A stretch of DNA of 23,886 nucleotides, from NCBI GenBank assembly GCA_936936565.1, contig CAKZIX010000131.1, positions 1-23,886 of the forward strand. The letters run 5' to 3'. Every line of letters begins with the position of its first letter. The first letter of the stretch is position 1. The position numbers were made by a program, and so were the translations under genes. This DNA is from an uncultured Nocardiaceae bacterium. GTDB taxonomy: Bacteria; Actinomycetota; Actinomycetes; Mycobacteriales; Mycobacteriaceae. Positions 16,340-23,872 of the stretch are shown here, piece by piece. The notes beneath the pieces were generated by a model. That model saw only the letters and a program-made list of their open reading frames with translations, was not told where the DNA came from and made no database searches.

Positions 16340-16355
16340 GATCCGGCTCCGGATC
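16340..16355 (-). terminator. Small hairpin at the kstR stop codon
   Basis: GATCCG (16340-16345) and CGGATC (16350-16355) form a 6-bp stem with a GCTC loop overlapping the last bases of kstR. It could weaken read-through into the trehalose gene, which starts 66 nt downstream. There is no T-tract. Confidence 0.3.
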
Positions 16356-16983
16356 AGACCGAGCGGTGCCCCAGCAGCAGGTCGACGGTCAGTTCCAGGC
16401 GCGCGGTGACGTCGGCCGCCGAGGAGCGGCGCGTAAGCCACGCAACAAGATTCGACAGCCACACGTCGCCGATGACGCGGGCGATGGCCAGTTCCTCGGC
16501 GGTGGGCTCGCCGTCGTCGTGCATCGCGCGGGCGAACAGCCGGTCCATCACCCGCCCCACGCGGTCGACCTCGCTGGCCGCCGAGGCGTCGGCGAACATG
16601 AACGCTCGCGTCATGGCCTCGGTGAGCATCGGGTCGCGCTGCATCGCCTTAGTGATCTGGCCGAGCACGTTGTGCATGCGCTCGCGCGCGGTGTCGCCCG
16701 GCGGCGTTTTACGCCGGCCTTCGATGCGCTCGAACTCGCGTGCCAGCGCGGAGACGAGCAGGTGCACCTTGGACGGGAAGTAGCGGTACAGGGTGCCGAC
16801 GGCGACGTCGGCCTTCTCGGCGACGGCGCGCATCTGCACCGCGTCGTAGCCGCCCTTGGACGCCAGCGCGAGCGTGGCGTCGAGGATGCGCTTGCGCCGC
16901 TCCCGTTGGGCGCTCGAACTCAGCTCGTCCTCCGACAGCGTGGTGGGCGCTGGCGCGGCGTCGCTCGTTTTCGCTGCGGTCAT
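16354..16983 (-). CDS. kstR: TetR-family repressor of cholesterol catabolism, KstR
   Basis: KstR represses the large steroid-degradation regulon and is released by cholesterol-derived CoA thioesters. The 209-residue protein has an acidic, Ala/Thr-rich N-terminal tail of about 20 residues. The TetR HTH follows: AQRERRKRILDATLALASKGGYDAVQMRAVAEKADVAVGTLYRYFPSKVHLL. This segment is almost identical to M. tuberculosis KstR (Rv3574) as I remember it. The ligand domain keeps AMQRDPMLTEAMTRAFMFADASAASEVDRV and IARVIGDVWLSNLVAWLTRRSSAADV, also KstR signatures. The ATG has GAAGGA 6 nt ahead. It is divergent from chsE3 with a perfect KstR operator between them, so autoregulation is expected. Confidence 0.95.
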   Translation of the reverse strand: MTAAKTSDAAPAPTTLSEDELSSSAQRERRKRILDATLALASKGGYDAVQMRAVAEKADVAVGTLYRYFPSKVHLLVSALAREFERIEGRRKTPPGDTARERMHNVLGQITKAMQRDPMLTEAMTRAFMFADASAASEVDRVGRVMDRLFARAMHDDGEPTAEELAIARVIGDVWLSNLVAWLTRRSSAADVTARLELTVDLLLGHRSV

Positions 16984-17023
16984 CGACGTCCTTCGGCATT
17001 TCGACCGGTCAATGGGGGCTCTC

Positions 17024-17053
17024 TTGACTGTAGACCGGACTACAGATTAGAAC
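17024..17053 (+). promoter_or_regulatory. Candidate chsE3 promoter
   Basis: TTGACT (17024-17029) and TAGAAC (17048-17053) are separated by 18 nt. The -10 box lies inside the KstR operator, so repressor binding would block RNA polymerase. The predicted start leaves a leader of about 35 nt before the chsE3 GTG. Confidence 0.4.
17028..17045. promoter_or_regulatory. Second inverted repeat in the kstR-chsE3 intergenic region
   Basis: CTGTAG (17028-17033) and CTACAG (17040-17045) are perfect inverted arms separated by ACCGGA. The repeat lies between the putative -35 and -10 boxes, immediately upstream of the KstR operator, and does not match the KstR consensus. It may be the site of another dimeric regulator acting on chsE3 or kstR. 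Confidence 0.4.
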
Positions 17054-17061
17054 ACGTTCTA
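17048..17061. promoter_or_regulatory. KstR operator between kstR and chsE3
   Basis: TAGAACACGTTCTA matches the KstR consensus TnnAACnnGTTnnA at every defined base. It is palindromic apart from the central AC. It lies 33 nt before the chsE3 start and 64 nt before kstR, so one site can control both divergent genes. The same 14 bases recur at 19250-19263. Confidence 0.92.
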
Positions 17062-17094
17062 TGTGATGGTGTCGTCGAAAGGACGTTGCACGCC

Positions 17095-19218
17095 GTGAGC
17101 ATTGCCAGCACCGACGAACAATTGGCAGCCCAGGACGCCATCCGTTCCTGGGCGCGCGCCACCGACCCGATCGCCATGCTGCGCTGCGGCGACGATCAGT
17201 TCTGGCGGCGGCTGTGGCGCGGGATCGCCGACCTCGGCCTCTTCGTCGCCGGGGTGCCCGAAACCGCCGGCGGCTCCGGCGGCACCGTGCTCGACGCGGC
17301 CGCCATGCTCGAGGAATGCGCCCGCCACGTCGTCGGTGGCCCGCTGCTGACGACGACGGTGGCTGGGTTGCTCGTCGGACGTGCCGACGCACCGATCGCC
17401 AAGCGCTTCGGGCCGGAGCTCGCGGACGGACAGCTCCCGTGCGCGCTCGTGCTCGACGCCGGCCTGTCCGGCGAGGCCGGGGCCCGCGGGCTGACGGTCT
17501 CGGGCACGGCGACGGCGATCGGCGGCGCGTCCGGGGTGTCCGTGCTGGCCGCGGTCCACACCGGTGCGGGCGAGTCCGTGGTGCTGCTGCCCGCCGACGC
17601 GCTGGAGTGGGAACCTCTTGCCGGGCTGGACCGGTCGGTGCCGCTGGCGCGAGTGCGCTGTAGTGCCGTCGCCGTCGACGACGAGCGCATCGTGACCGCC
17701 GTGACGGCCGACCAGATGCGCGACCTGACCGCAGTGCTGGCCGCCGCGGAGGCGGCGGGAATCGCCGGCCGCTGTCTGGAAACGGCGGTCGACTACGCGA
17801 AGGTGCGCGTGCAGTTCGGGAAACCGATCGGGTCGTTTCAGGCGGTCAAGCACATGTGCGCGCAAATGCTGTGCCGCACCGAGCGGGCGCGCGTGGTGGC
17901 CTGGGACGCCGCCGCGGCGGCCGAGTCGGGCGCGCAACTGCCGCTGGCCGCCGCCCTCGCCGCCGCGGTCGCGCTCGACGCCGCCGTCGACACCGCCAAA
18001 GACTGCATCCAGGTGCTCGGCGGCATCGGCTTCACCTGGGAGCACGACGCGCACCTGTTCCTGCGCCGGGCGACGGCGCTGCGCCAGTTGCTGGGCGGTT
18101 CGTCACACTGGCGGCGCCGGGTGACGGAGCTGACGCACGCGGGTGCGCGGCGCCGCGTCGAGGTCGACCTCAGTGCCTATGCGGGGCCGCGCGCGGCCAT
18201 CCGGGCGGCCGTCGCCGATATCGCGGCGGCACCGGATCGTCGTGTGGCGCTTGCTGATTCGGGACTGCTCACACCGCACTGGCCGGCCCCGCACGGGCGC
18301 GGCGCAGCGCCTGCCGAGCAGTTGCTCGTCGCCGCCGAACTCGCCGCCGCCGGCATCGACGTGCCGGATCTGGTGATCGGCGGCTGGGCGGTGCCCACCA
18401 TCCTCGCCCACGGCACGCCTGCGCAGATCGAGCGGTTCGCCGGGCCCACGCTGCGCGGTGAACTGCGCTGGTGCCAGCTGTTCAGCGAGCCCGAGGCCGG
18501 CTCGGACCTGGCCTCGCTGCGCACCGCCGCCACCCGGGTCGACGGCGGTTGGCAGCTGTCCGGGCAGAAGGTATGGACCTCCGGGGCGCAATTCGCGGAT
18601 TGGGGCATCTGCCTGGCGCGCACGGATCGGGAGGCGCCGAAACATCGCGGCATCACGTATTTCCTGGTCGACATGCGCAGCCCCGGAATCCGAATTCGGC
18701 CGCTGCGCGAAATCACCGGGGAAGAGCGATTCAACGAGGTGTTCCTCGAGAACGTGTTCGTGCCCGACGGCAACGTGGTCGGCGAGATCGGCGGCGGCTG
18801 GCGGTTGGCGCACACCACGCTGGCCAACGAGCGCGTCGCGATGAGCGGCGGGTCGGCACTGGGCAAGGCGATGGAGGAACTGGTCGCGGCCACGCCGGTC
18901 GACGACCCCGTGCTCGCCGACGGGCTGGGCGCGCTCGTCGCCGACGCCGTCGTGATGGCGTTGCTCCAGCTGCGCTCGACATTGCGGCAGCTCGACGGTT
19001 CGGTCGGTGCCGAGTCGAGCGTGCGCAAGCTGCTGGGCGTGCGCCACCGGCAGGCGGTGGCCGAGTTCGCCCTGCAGGCCGCCGGGACGGCGGGCGCGCT
19101 CGAGGGCCCCCGAGCGCACGAGTTTCTGCTCACCCGGTGCCTGTCGATCGCCGGCGGCACCGAGCAGATCCTGCTTTCGGTGGCGGGTGAGCGAATTCTC
19201 GGGCTCCCGCGAGGGTGA
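17095..19218 (+). CDS. chsE3: Steroid side-chain acyl-CoA dehydrogenase ChsE3 (FadE34)
   Basis: FadE34/ChsE3 dehydrogenates the 3-oxo-chol-4-en-24-oyl-CoA type intermediate in the second beta-oxidation cycle of the sterol side chain. GTG 17095, with AAAGGA 11 nt ahead, gives 707 residues, close to the roughly 711 of M. tuberculosis FadE34. The protein is a tandem of two ACAD-like halves in one chain. The first (to about 340) contains DYAKVRVQFGKPIGSFQ near residue 235 and QVLGGIGFTWEHDAHL. The second starts at about 400 and carries FSEPEAGSDLASL (463-475), LSGQKVWTSGA and LANERVAMSGG, with Glu579 in the position of the helix-G catalytic base. The gene directly follows the KstR operator and precedes the chsE1 operon by 65 nt. 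Confidence 0.93.
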   Translation: MSIASTDEQLAAQDAIRSWARATDPIAMLRCGDDQFWRRLWRGIADLGLFVAGVPETAGGSGGTVLDAAAMLEECARHVVGGPLLTTTVAGLLVGRADAPIAKRFGPELADGQLPCALVLDAGLSGEAGARGLTVSGTATAIGGASGVSVLAAVHTGAGESVVLLPADALEWEPLAGLDRSVPLARVRCSAVAVDDERIVTAVTADQMRDLTAVLAAAEAAGIAGRCLETAVDYAKVRVQFGKPIGSFQAVKHMCAQMLCRTERARVVAWDAAAAAESGAQLPLAAALAAAVALDAAVDTAKDCIQVLGGIGFTWEHDAHLFLRRATALRQLLGGSSHWRRRVTELTHAGARRRVEVDLSAYAGPRAAIRAAVADIAAAPDRRVALADSGLLTPHWPAPHGRGAAPAEQLLVAAELAAAGIDVPDLVIGGWAVPTILAHGTPAQIERFAGPTLRGELRWCQLFSEPEAGSDLASLRTAATRVDGGWQLSGQKVWTSGAQFADWGICLARTDREAPKHRGITYFLVDMRSPGIRIRPLREITGEERFNEVFLENVFVPDGNVVGEIGGGWRLAHTTLANERVAMSGGSALGKAMEELVAATPVDDPVLADGLGALVADAVVMALLQLRSTLRQLDGSVGAESSVRKLLGVRHRQAVAEFALQAAGTAGALEGPRAHEFLLTRCLSIAGGTEQILLSVAGERILGLPRG

Positions 19219-19221
19219 CCT

Positions 19222-19249
19222 TTCACACTTTTTCGCCAGGTGCTACAAC
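19222..19249 (+). promoter_or_regulatory. Candidate promoter of the chsE1-ltp2 operon
   Basis: TTCACA (19222-19227) and TACAAC (19244-19249), 16 nt apart, resemble -35 and -10 boxes, with a TGC extension just before the -10. The KstR operator core begins at the next base, over the expected transcription start. This arrangement fits direct repression. Confidence 0.5.
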
Positions 19250-19263
19250 TAGAACACGTTCTA
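19250..19263. promoter_or_regulatory. KstR operator of the chsE1-ltp2 operon
   Basis: TAGAACACGTTCTA again fits TnnAACnnGTTnnA exactly. The symmetry extends to 18 nt (ACTAGAACACGTTCTAGT, 19248-19265) with only the central AC breaking it, so this site is more symmetric than the one at kstR. It ends 20 nt before the chsE1 GTG. Confidence 0.93.
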
Positions 19264-19283
19264 GTCGATCGAATGGGGCCGGA

Positions 19284-20258
19284 GTGGATTTCTCCAGGGA
19301 CGAATCGCAGGAGGCGATCGCCGAAGCCGTGGCGGCGTTGCTCGCATCCGGCACCGGTGATGTCTGGGCCCGCCTGCTCGAATCCGGGCTCGGGCAATTG
19401 GCCATTCCGGCCGCGCACGGCGGTGAGGGGCTCGGCGCCGTCGCGGTCGCCACCCTGCTCGAAGAACTCGGCCGCCGCGCCGTCCGTTCGCCCGCCCTGG
19501 CCACGTTCGGGCTGGGCGTGCTGCCGTTGGCGCAGTTGGTCCCCGCCCACCCGCGGCTCGGGGCGCCCGGCGTCCTGACGGCCGCGCTGAGCGAACCGGG
19601 GGCCCCGCTGACCGCCACCCCGGCGACCACCTTCGACGGCACCGTCCGGGGCACCAAGGTCGGCGTGCCCTACGCCGCCGACGCGGCCGCGATGCTGGTG
19701 AGCACCGACCGGGGACTGGTGCTCGTGGAACCTGGTGCGGGCGTGCACGCAACGCGTACGCCGGCGTCTGCGGACGCGCCCGAGTACGTGCTGCGCTTCG
19801 ACAACGCCCCCGGCGAGCTGATCGCGCCGGACAACACCGTCGCGCTGCGCTGTGCGGTCGCCGCGATGGGCGCCTACGCGGACGGTCTGCTCGCCGGGGC
19901 GCTGGAGCTCACGGCCGCGCACGTGCGCACCCGGCACCAATTCGGCAAGCCGCTGGCGACGTTTCAGGCTGTCGCCCAGCAGATCGCCGATGTGTACGTG
20001 GCGGCCCGCACCCTGCACGTGGCGGCCGTCGCCGCGGCCTGGGGCCTGGCCGAGTCTGATCTCGATGTCCTCGCCTACTGGGTGAGCACCGCCGCACCGC
20101 GGGCCCTGCAAACCTGTCAGCATCTGCACGGCGGCCTCGGTGTGGACATCACCTATCCGCTGCACCAGTACTTTTCGCTGACCAAGGACCTGTCGCGCTG
20201 GCTCGGCGGCCCCGACCATCGGCTCGAATTGTTGGGGGTGCGGTGTTCATCGATCTGA
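19284..20258 (+). CDS. chsE1: Acyl-CoA dehydrogenase subunit ChsE1 (FadE28)
   Basis: This is one subunit of the alpha2beta2 ChsE1-ChsE2 dehydrogenase that acts on the C22 (3-carbon side-chain) CoA thioester in the third cycle. GTG 19284 gives 324 residues and the N-terminus VDFSRDESQEAIAEAVAALL, resembling M. tuberculosis FadE28. An upstream in-frame start at 19215 would run through the promoter and operator and is rejected. The short N-terminal part is reduced. The C-terminal helical domain is well kept: RTRHQFGKPLATFQAVAQQIAD (near 216-237) and QHLHGGLGVDITYPLHQYF. GGGG lies 5 nt before the start. The end overlaps chsE2 by 16 nt, consistent with coupled synthesis of obligate partners. Confidence 0.92.
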   Translation: MDFSRDESQEAIAEAVAALLASGTGDVWARLLESGLGQLAIPAAHGGEGLGAVAVATLLEELGRRAVRSPALATFGLGVLPLAQLVPAHPRLGAPGVLTAALSEPGAPLTATPATTFDGTVRGTKVGVPYAADAAAMLVSTDRGLVLVEPGAGVHATRTPASADAPEYVLRFDNAPGELIAPDNTVALRCAVAAMGAYADGLLAGALELTAAHVRTRHQFGKPLATFQAVAQQIADVYVAARTLHVAAVAAAWGLAESDLDVLAYWVSTAAPRALQTCQHLHGGLGVDITYPLHQYFSLTKDLSRWLGGPDHRLELLGVRCSSI

Positions 20259-21388
20259 CGCCGGCGCAACGCGCGCTGCAACACGAACTGCGGGAATACT
20301 TTTCGGGGCTCATCGCGCCCGAGGAGGCCGCCGTCATGGCCACCGAACGGCACGGCCCGACCTACCGGGAGATCATCCGCCGGCTCGGCAAGGACGGCTG
20401 GCTCGGCGTCGGCTGGCCGACAGAGTTCGGCGGCCGCGGCTTCGGCGAGATCGAGCAGCAGATCTTCGTCAACGAGGCAGCACGCGCCGACGTGCCGCTG
20501 CCGGCGGTCACACTGCAGACCGTCGGGCCGACGCTGCAGACCTACGGCTCGGCCGAGCAGAAACGAAAGTTCTTGCCCGCCATCCTCGCCGGGGAGGTGC
20601 ACTTCGCCATCGGCTACACCGAGCCCGACGCCGGCACCGACCTGGCGGCGCTGCGCACCACCGCGGTGCGCGACGGCGACACCTACATCGTCAACGGGCA
20701 GAAGGTGTTCACCACGGGCGGGCACGACGCCGACTACATCTGGCTGGCCTGCCGCACCGGCTCCGTGGACTCGCGGCACCGCGGCATCTCGATCCTGATC
20801 GTCGACACCTCGGACCCGGGCTATTCGTGGACCCCGATCATCACCAGCGACGGCGCTCACCACGTCAACGCCACCTACTACGCCGACGTGCGCGTACCCG
20901 CGAACATGCTTGTTGGCGAGGAGAACTCGGGCTGGCGGCTGATCACCACCCAGCTCAACCACGAACGTGTCATGCTCGGGCCCGCCGGTCGGATCGGCGG
21001 CCTGTACGACCGGGTGCGGCAGTGGGCGGCCGCACGAGAACTGTTGGTTCACAAAGATGTACAGCGCGCGCTCGGTGAGATGTATGCGATATATCGGCTC
21101 AACGAACTGCTCAACTGGCAGGTTGCGGCCGGTACCACCGTCGACATCGCCGATGCCTCGGCCACCAAGGTGTTCGCCACCGAGCAGGTGCAGCGCATCG
21201 GCCGCCTCGCCGAGGAGGTCGTCGGCCGCCACGGCGACCCGTCCGATCCGCCGACGGCGGGGCTGCTCACGTGGCTGGACATGCAGACCAAACGCAACCT
21301 CGTCATCACTTTCGGCGGTGGGGTGAACGAAGTGATGCGCGAACTGATCGCCACCGCAGGTCTGAAACTGCCGAGGGTGCCCCGATGA
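20243..21388 (+). CDS. chsE2: Acyl-CoA dehydrogenase subunit ChsE2 (FadE29)
   Basis: This is the partner of ChsE1. The 381-residue protein begins MFIDLTPAQRALQHELREYF and keeps WPTEFGGRGFGEIEQQIFVNEA, PLPAVTLQTVGPTLQTYGS, IGYTEPDAGTDLAALRT and VNGQKVFTTGGHDADYIWLACRT. The C-terminus TKRNLVITFGGGVNEVMRELIATAGLKLPRVPR nearly matches M. tuberculosis FadE29. Glu241 in LNHERVMLGPAG lies in helix G, the catalytic-base position used by isovaleryl-CoA-type enzymes; this assignment is inferred. GGGGG precedes the GTG start. The stop overlaps the chsH2 ATG (ATGA). Confidence 0.95.
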   Translation: MFIDLTPAQRALQHELREYFSGLIAPEEAAVMATERHGPTYREIIRRLGKDGWLGVGWPTEFGGRGFGEIEQQIFVNEAARADVPLPAVTLQTVGPTLQTYGSAEQKRKFLPAILAGEVHFAIGYTEPDAGTDLAALRTTAVRDGDTYIVNGQKVFTTGGHDADYIWLACRTGSVDSRHRGISILIVDTSDPGYSWTPIITSDGAHHVNATYYADVRVPANMLVGEENSGWRLITTQLNHERVMLGPAGRIGGLYDRVRQWAAARELLVHKDVQRALGEMYAIYRLNELLNWQVAAGTTVDIADASATKVFATEQVQRIGRLAEEVVGRHGDPSDPPTAGLLTWLDMQTKRNLVITFGGGVNEVMRELIATAGLKLPRVPR

Positions 21389-22317
21389 CCGAGTCCACGT
21401 CCGGGGCGAGCGCAGCGACGGGAGAAATCACCGAAGCAGCCCAACGTATTGCGGCCGCCGGCCCGAGTGCGCGGGTGCCGGGCCGGGACCCGGTGAACCA
21501 GCCGATGATCAACAACTGGGTGGAGGCGATCGGCGACGCCAACCCGATCTACGTCGACGCCGCCGCCGCGCGCGCCGCCGGACACGACGGCATCGTCGCG
21601 CCGCCCGCGATGGCGCAGGTGTGGACGATGCGCGGGCTGCACGGTGTGCGCGACGCCGCCGACCCGATGCAGCAGATGACCGAGCTTTTGGACGCGGCCG
21701 GGTACACCTCCGTGGTCGCGACCAACTGCGAGCAGACCTACCACCGGTATCTGCATGTGGGCGAAGAGGTTTCGGTGTCCACCGAACTCGAATCGGTGGC
21801 CGGTCCGAAACGGACCGCGCTCGGCACCGGCTGGTTCTTCACCACCAAGAGCATCTGGTACGTCGGCGACGAACCGGTCGCCGAAATGCTCTTCCGCATC
21901 CTGAAATTCGCGCCCCCGGCCGCCGCCGACGGGCCGCCGATCCGCCCGGTCGTATCCCCCGACACCGAATTCTTCTGGGCCGGAACGCGAGCCGGTGAGT
22001 TGCGGATTCAGCGGTTGCCGGACGGGACGTTGCGGCATCCACCGGTGCCCGCCATCTGGCACCACCACGACGAGCCGGTGGACTACCAGGTGGCGTCGGG
22101 GCGCGGCACGGTGTTCAGCTTCGTCGTGCATCACGCGCCGAAAGTTCCTGGGCGCCAATTACCTTTCACGGTCGTGCTGGTCGAACTCGACGAAGGAGTC
22201 CGGATGCTCGGTGAACTGCGCGGTGTCGACGAACCGCAGATCGGCATGGCCGTGGTGGCCGGATTCGACCGCGTCGACGGCGACCTGACCGTCCCGTACT
22301 GGATGGCGGCGCGATGA
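21385..22317 (+). CDS. chsH2: Steroid enoyl-CoA hydratase subunit / DUF35 protein ChsH2
   Basis: ChsH2 has two roles. Its N-terminal MaoC-like half joins ChsH1 to hydrate the 17(20)-ene CoA, and its C-terminal DUF35 (OB-fold) half binds Ltp2. The 310 residues match the 311 of Rv3542c. The hot-dog domain spans about 20-180 (PMINNWVEAIGDANPIYVDAAAARAAGHDGIVAPPAMAQVWTM). The DUF35 part begins near 195 (FWAGTRAGELRIQRLPDGTLRHPPVPAIWHHH). It lacks the CxxC-type zinc ribbon seen in many DUF35 proteins, as expected for this group. The start overlaps chsE2 and the stop overlaps chsH1. Confidence 0.93.
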   Translation: MTESTSGASAATGEITEAAQRIAAAGPSARVPGRDPVNQPMINNWVEAIGDANPIYVDAAAARAAGHDGIVAPPAMAQVWTMRGLHGVRDAADPMQQMTELLDAAGYTSVVATNCEQTYHRYLHVGEEVSVSTELESVAGPKRTALGTGWFFTTKSIWYVGDEPVAEMLFRILKFAPPAAADGPPIRPVVSPDTEFFWAGTRAGELRIQRLPDGTLRHPPVPAIWHHHDEPVDYQVASGRGTVFSFVVHHAPKVPGRQLPFTVVLVELDEGVRMLGELRGVDEPQIGMAVVAGFDRVDGDLTVPYWMAAR

Positions 22318-22700
22318 GTACCCCAGCCGTCGGCGACACCCTCCCGGAACTGACCGTCACCGCGGACCCGACGTTCGTCGTCAGCACCGCGTTGGCCACC
22401 CGCGATTTCCAGGACGTGCACCACGATCGCGATCAAGCCCACAAGCGTGGCAGCAAAGACATTTTCGTCAACATCCTCACCGACACCGGGCTCGTGCAGC
22501 GGTTCGTCACCGACTGGGCGGGGCCGAACGCCGTTGTCACTTCGATCGCGCTGCGCCTCGGGGTGCCCTGGTATGCCTACGACACAGTCGTTTTCAGCGG
22601 CGCGGTGACAGCGGTCGACGGCAACGCCGTCACCGTCGACGTCGTCGGCCGCGACAGTCTCGGCGACCACGTCACCGCACAGGTGGGCATCCGGCTATGA
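22314..22700 (+). CDS. chsH1: Steroid enoyl-CoA hydratase catalytic subunit ChsH1
   Basis: A 128-residue single hot-dog (MaoC-like) subunit that forms a heterotetramer with ChsH2 and supplies the hydratase active site. The segment ALATRDFQDVHHDRDQAHKRGSKDIFVNILTDTG contains Asp31 and His36, which align with the Asp29/His34 catalytic pair of M. tuberculosis ChsH1 (Rv3541c). LRLGVPWYAYDTVVFSGAVTAVDG and RDSLGDHVTA follow in the expected order. ATGA overlaps join it to chsH2 on one side and ltp2 on the other. Confidence 0.95.
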   Translation: MSTPAVGDTLPELTVTADPTFVVSTALATRDFQDVHHDRDQAHKRGSKDIFVNILTDTGLVQRFVTDWAGPNAVVTSIALRLGVPWYAYDTVVFSGAVTAVDGNAVTVDVVGRDSLGDHVTAQVGIRL

Positions 22701-23872
22701 GCGGGCTGTCGGGCAAGGCAGCGATCGTCGGCATCGGCGCCACCGAATTCTCCAAGTGTTCCGGGCGCAGCGAGCTGCGGCTGGCCGCCGAGGCGGTGGC
22801 GAAAGCCGTTGCCGATGCCGGGCTTTCGCCCGCCGACGTGGATGGGCTGACCACCTTCACGATGGACTCGAACACCGAAACCGCGGTCGCGCGCGCCGTC
22901 GGTATCCCACGGCTCACCTTCTTCAGCCGCATCGCCTTCGGGGGCGGCGCGGCGTGCGCGACGGTGCAGCAAGCGGCGATGGCGATCGCGACCGGCGTCG
23001 CGAATGTCGTTGTGGCGTACCGCGCTTTCAACGAGCGCTCGGCTACGCGGTTCGGTCAGGTGTCGACCGCGCTGTCGGCGGCGCCGACGTCCTCGGGCGT
23101 GGACGCCGGCTGGAGTTATCCGCACGGGCTCGGCACGCCCGCCGCCCAGGTAGCTATGGTCGCGCGCCGCTATATGCATGTATACGGCGCCGCCAGTACG
23201 GATTTCGGGCGCGTCGCGGTCGCCGATCGGCGCCACGCCGCGGTGAATCCGGCCGCCTTCTTCTACGGCAAGCCGATCACCCTCGACGACCATCAGAACT
23301 CGCGGTGGATCGCCGAGCCGCTGCACCTGCTGGACTGCTGCCAGGAAACCGACGGCGGCATCGCGCTGGTGATCGCCTCCGCCGAGCGCGCCAAAGACCT
23401 GGCCCATGTGCCGGCGGTGGTGGCGGCCGCGGCGCAGGGCAGCGGTTCCGACCAGTTCATCATGACCAGCTACTACCGCGACGCGATGACGGGGCTGCCC
23501 GAGATGGGACTCGTCGGCGAGCAGTTGTGGCGCCAGAGCGGGCTCACCCCCGCCGATGTGCAGACCGCCGTCCTCTACGACCACTTCACGCCGTTCGTGC
23601 TGATGCAGCTCGAGGAACTGGGCTTCTGCGGCCGCGGCGAAGCCAAGGATTTCATCGCCGACGGTGCCATCGAAATCGGCGGGCGGCTGCCGATCAACAC
23701 CCACGGCGGCCAGCTCGGCGAGGCGTACATCCACGGTATGAACGGCATCGCCGAGGGCGTGCGTCAACTCCGCGGGGAGTCGGTCAACCAGGTCGCCGGC
23801 GCCGAGAAGCTCGTCGTCACCGCAGGGACCGGCGTGCCCACCTCGGGACTCGTCCTCACCGCGCAGCCCTGA
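22697..23872 (+). CDS. ltp2: Steroid side-chain retro-aldolase Ltp2 (thiolase fold)
   Basis: Ltp2 cleaves the 17-hydroxy CoA thioester into a 17-ketosteroid and propionyl-CoA, completing side-chain removal, and works in complex with the ChsH2 DUF35 domain. The 391-residue thiolase-like protein begins SGLSGKAAIVGIGATEFSKCSGRSELRLAAEAV. The N-half has FGGGAACATVQQAAMAIATG. The C-half has Tyr294 in LYDHFTP and Tyr344 in LGEAYIHGMNG, the positions reported as catalytic in the Thermomonospora curvata enzyme. HGGQLGEAYIHG replaces the thiolase CGGG-type ending, as in SCP-x-like aldolases. It is complete. The window ends 14 nt beyond its stop, so further operon genes cannot be judged. Confidence 0.95.
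   Translation: MSGLSGKAAIVGIGATEFSKCSGRSELRLAAEAVAKAVADAGLSPADVDGLTTFTMDSNTETAVARAVGIPRLTFFSRIAFGGGAACATVQQAAMAIATGVANVVVAYRAFNERSATRFGQVSTALSAAPTSSGVDAGWSYPHGLGTPAAQVAMVARRYMHVYGAASTDFGRVAVADRRHAAVNPAAFFYGKPITLDDHQNSRWIAEPLHLLDCCQETDGGIALVIASAERAKDLAHVPAVVAAAAQGSGSDQFIMTSYYRDAMTGLPEMGLVGEQLWRQSGLTPADVQTAVLYDHFTPFVLMQLEELGFCGRGEAKDFIADGAIEIGGRLPINTHGGQLGEAYIHGMNGIAEGVRQLRGESVNQVAGAEKLVVTAGTGVPTSGLVLTAQP

Noticed and set aside
17044..17049. Possible -10 box (TAATCT on the minus strand) for kstR
   Set aside because: No acceptable -35 hexamer lies at 16-18 nt. The match is too weak to report as a promoter.
16366..17094. 243-codon upstream extension of the chsE3 frame
   Set aside because: It runs antisense through kstR and the KstR operator. 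The GTG at 17095 has a ribosome-binding site and gives the normal FadE34 length.
19215..19283. Upstream start for chsE1
   Set aside because: The extension would translate the promoter and operator and has no similarity to FadE28 N-termini. GTG 19284 restores the expected start.
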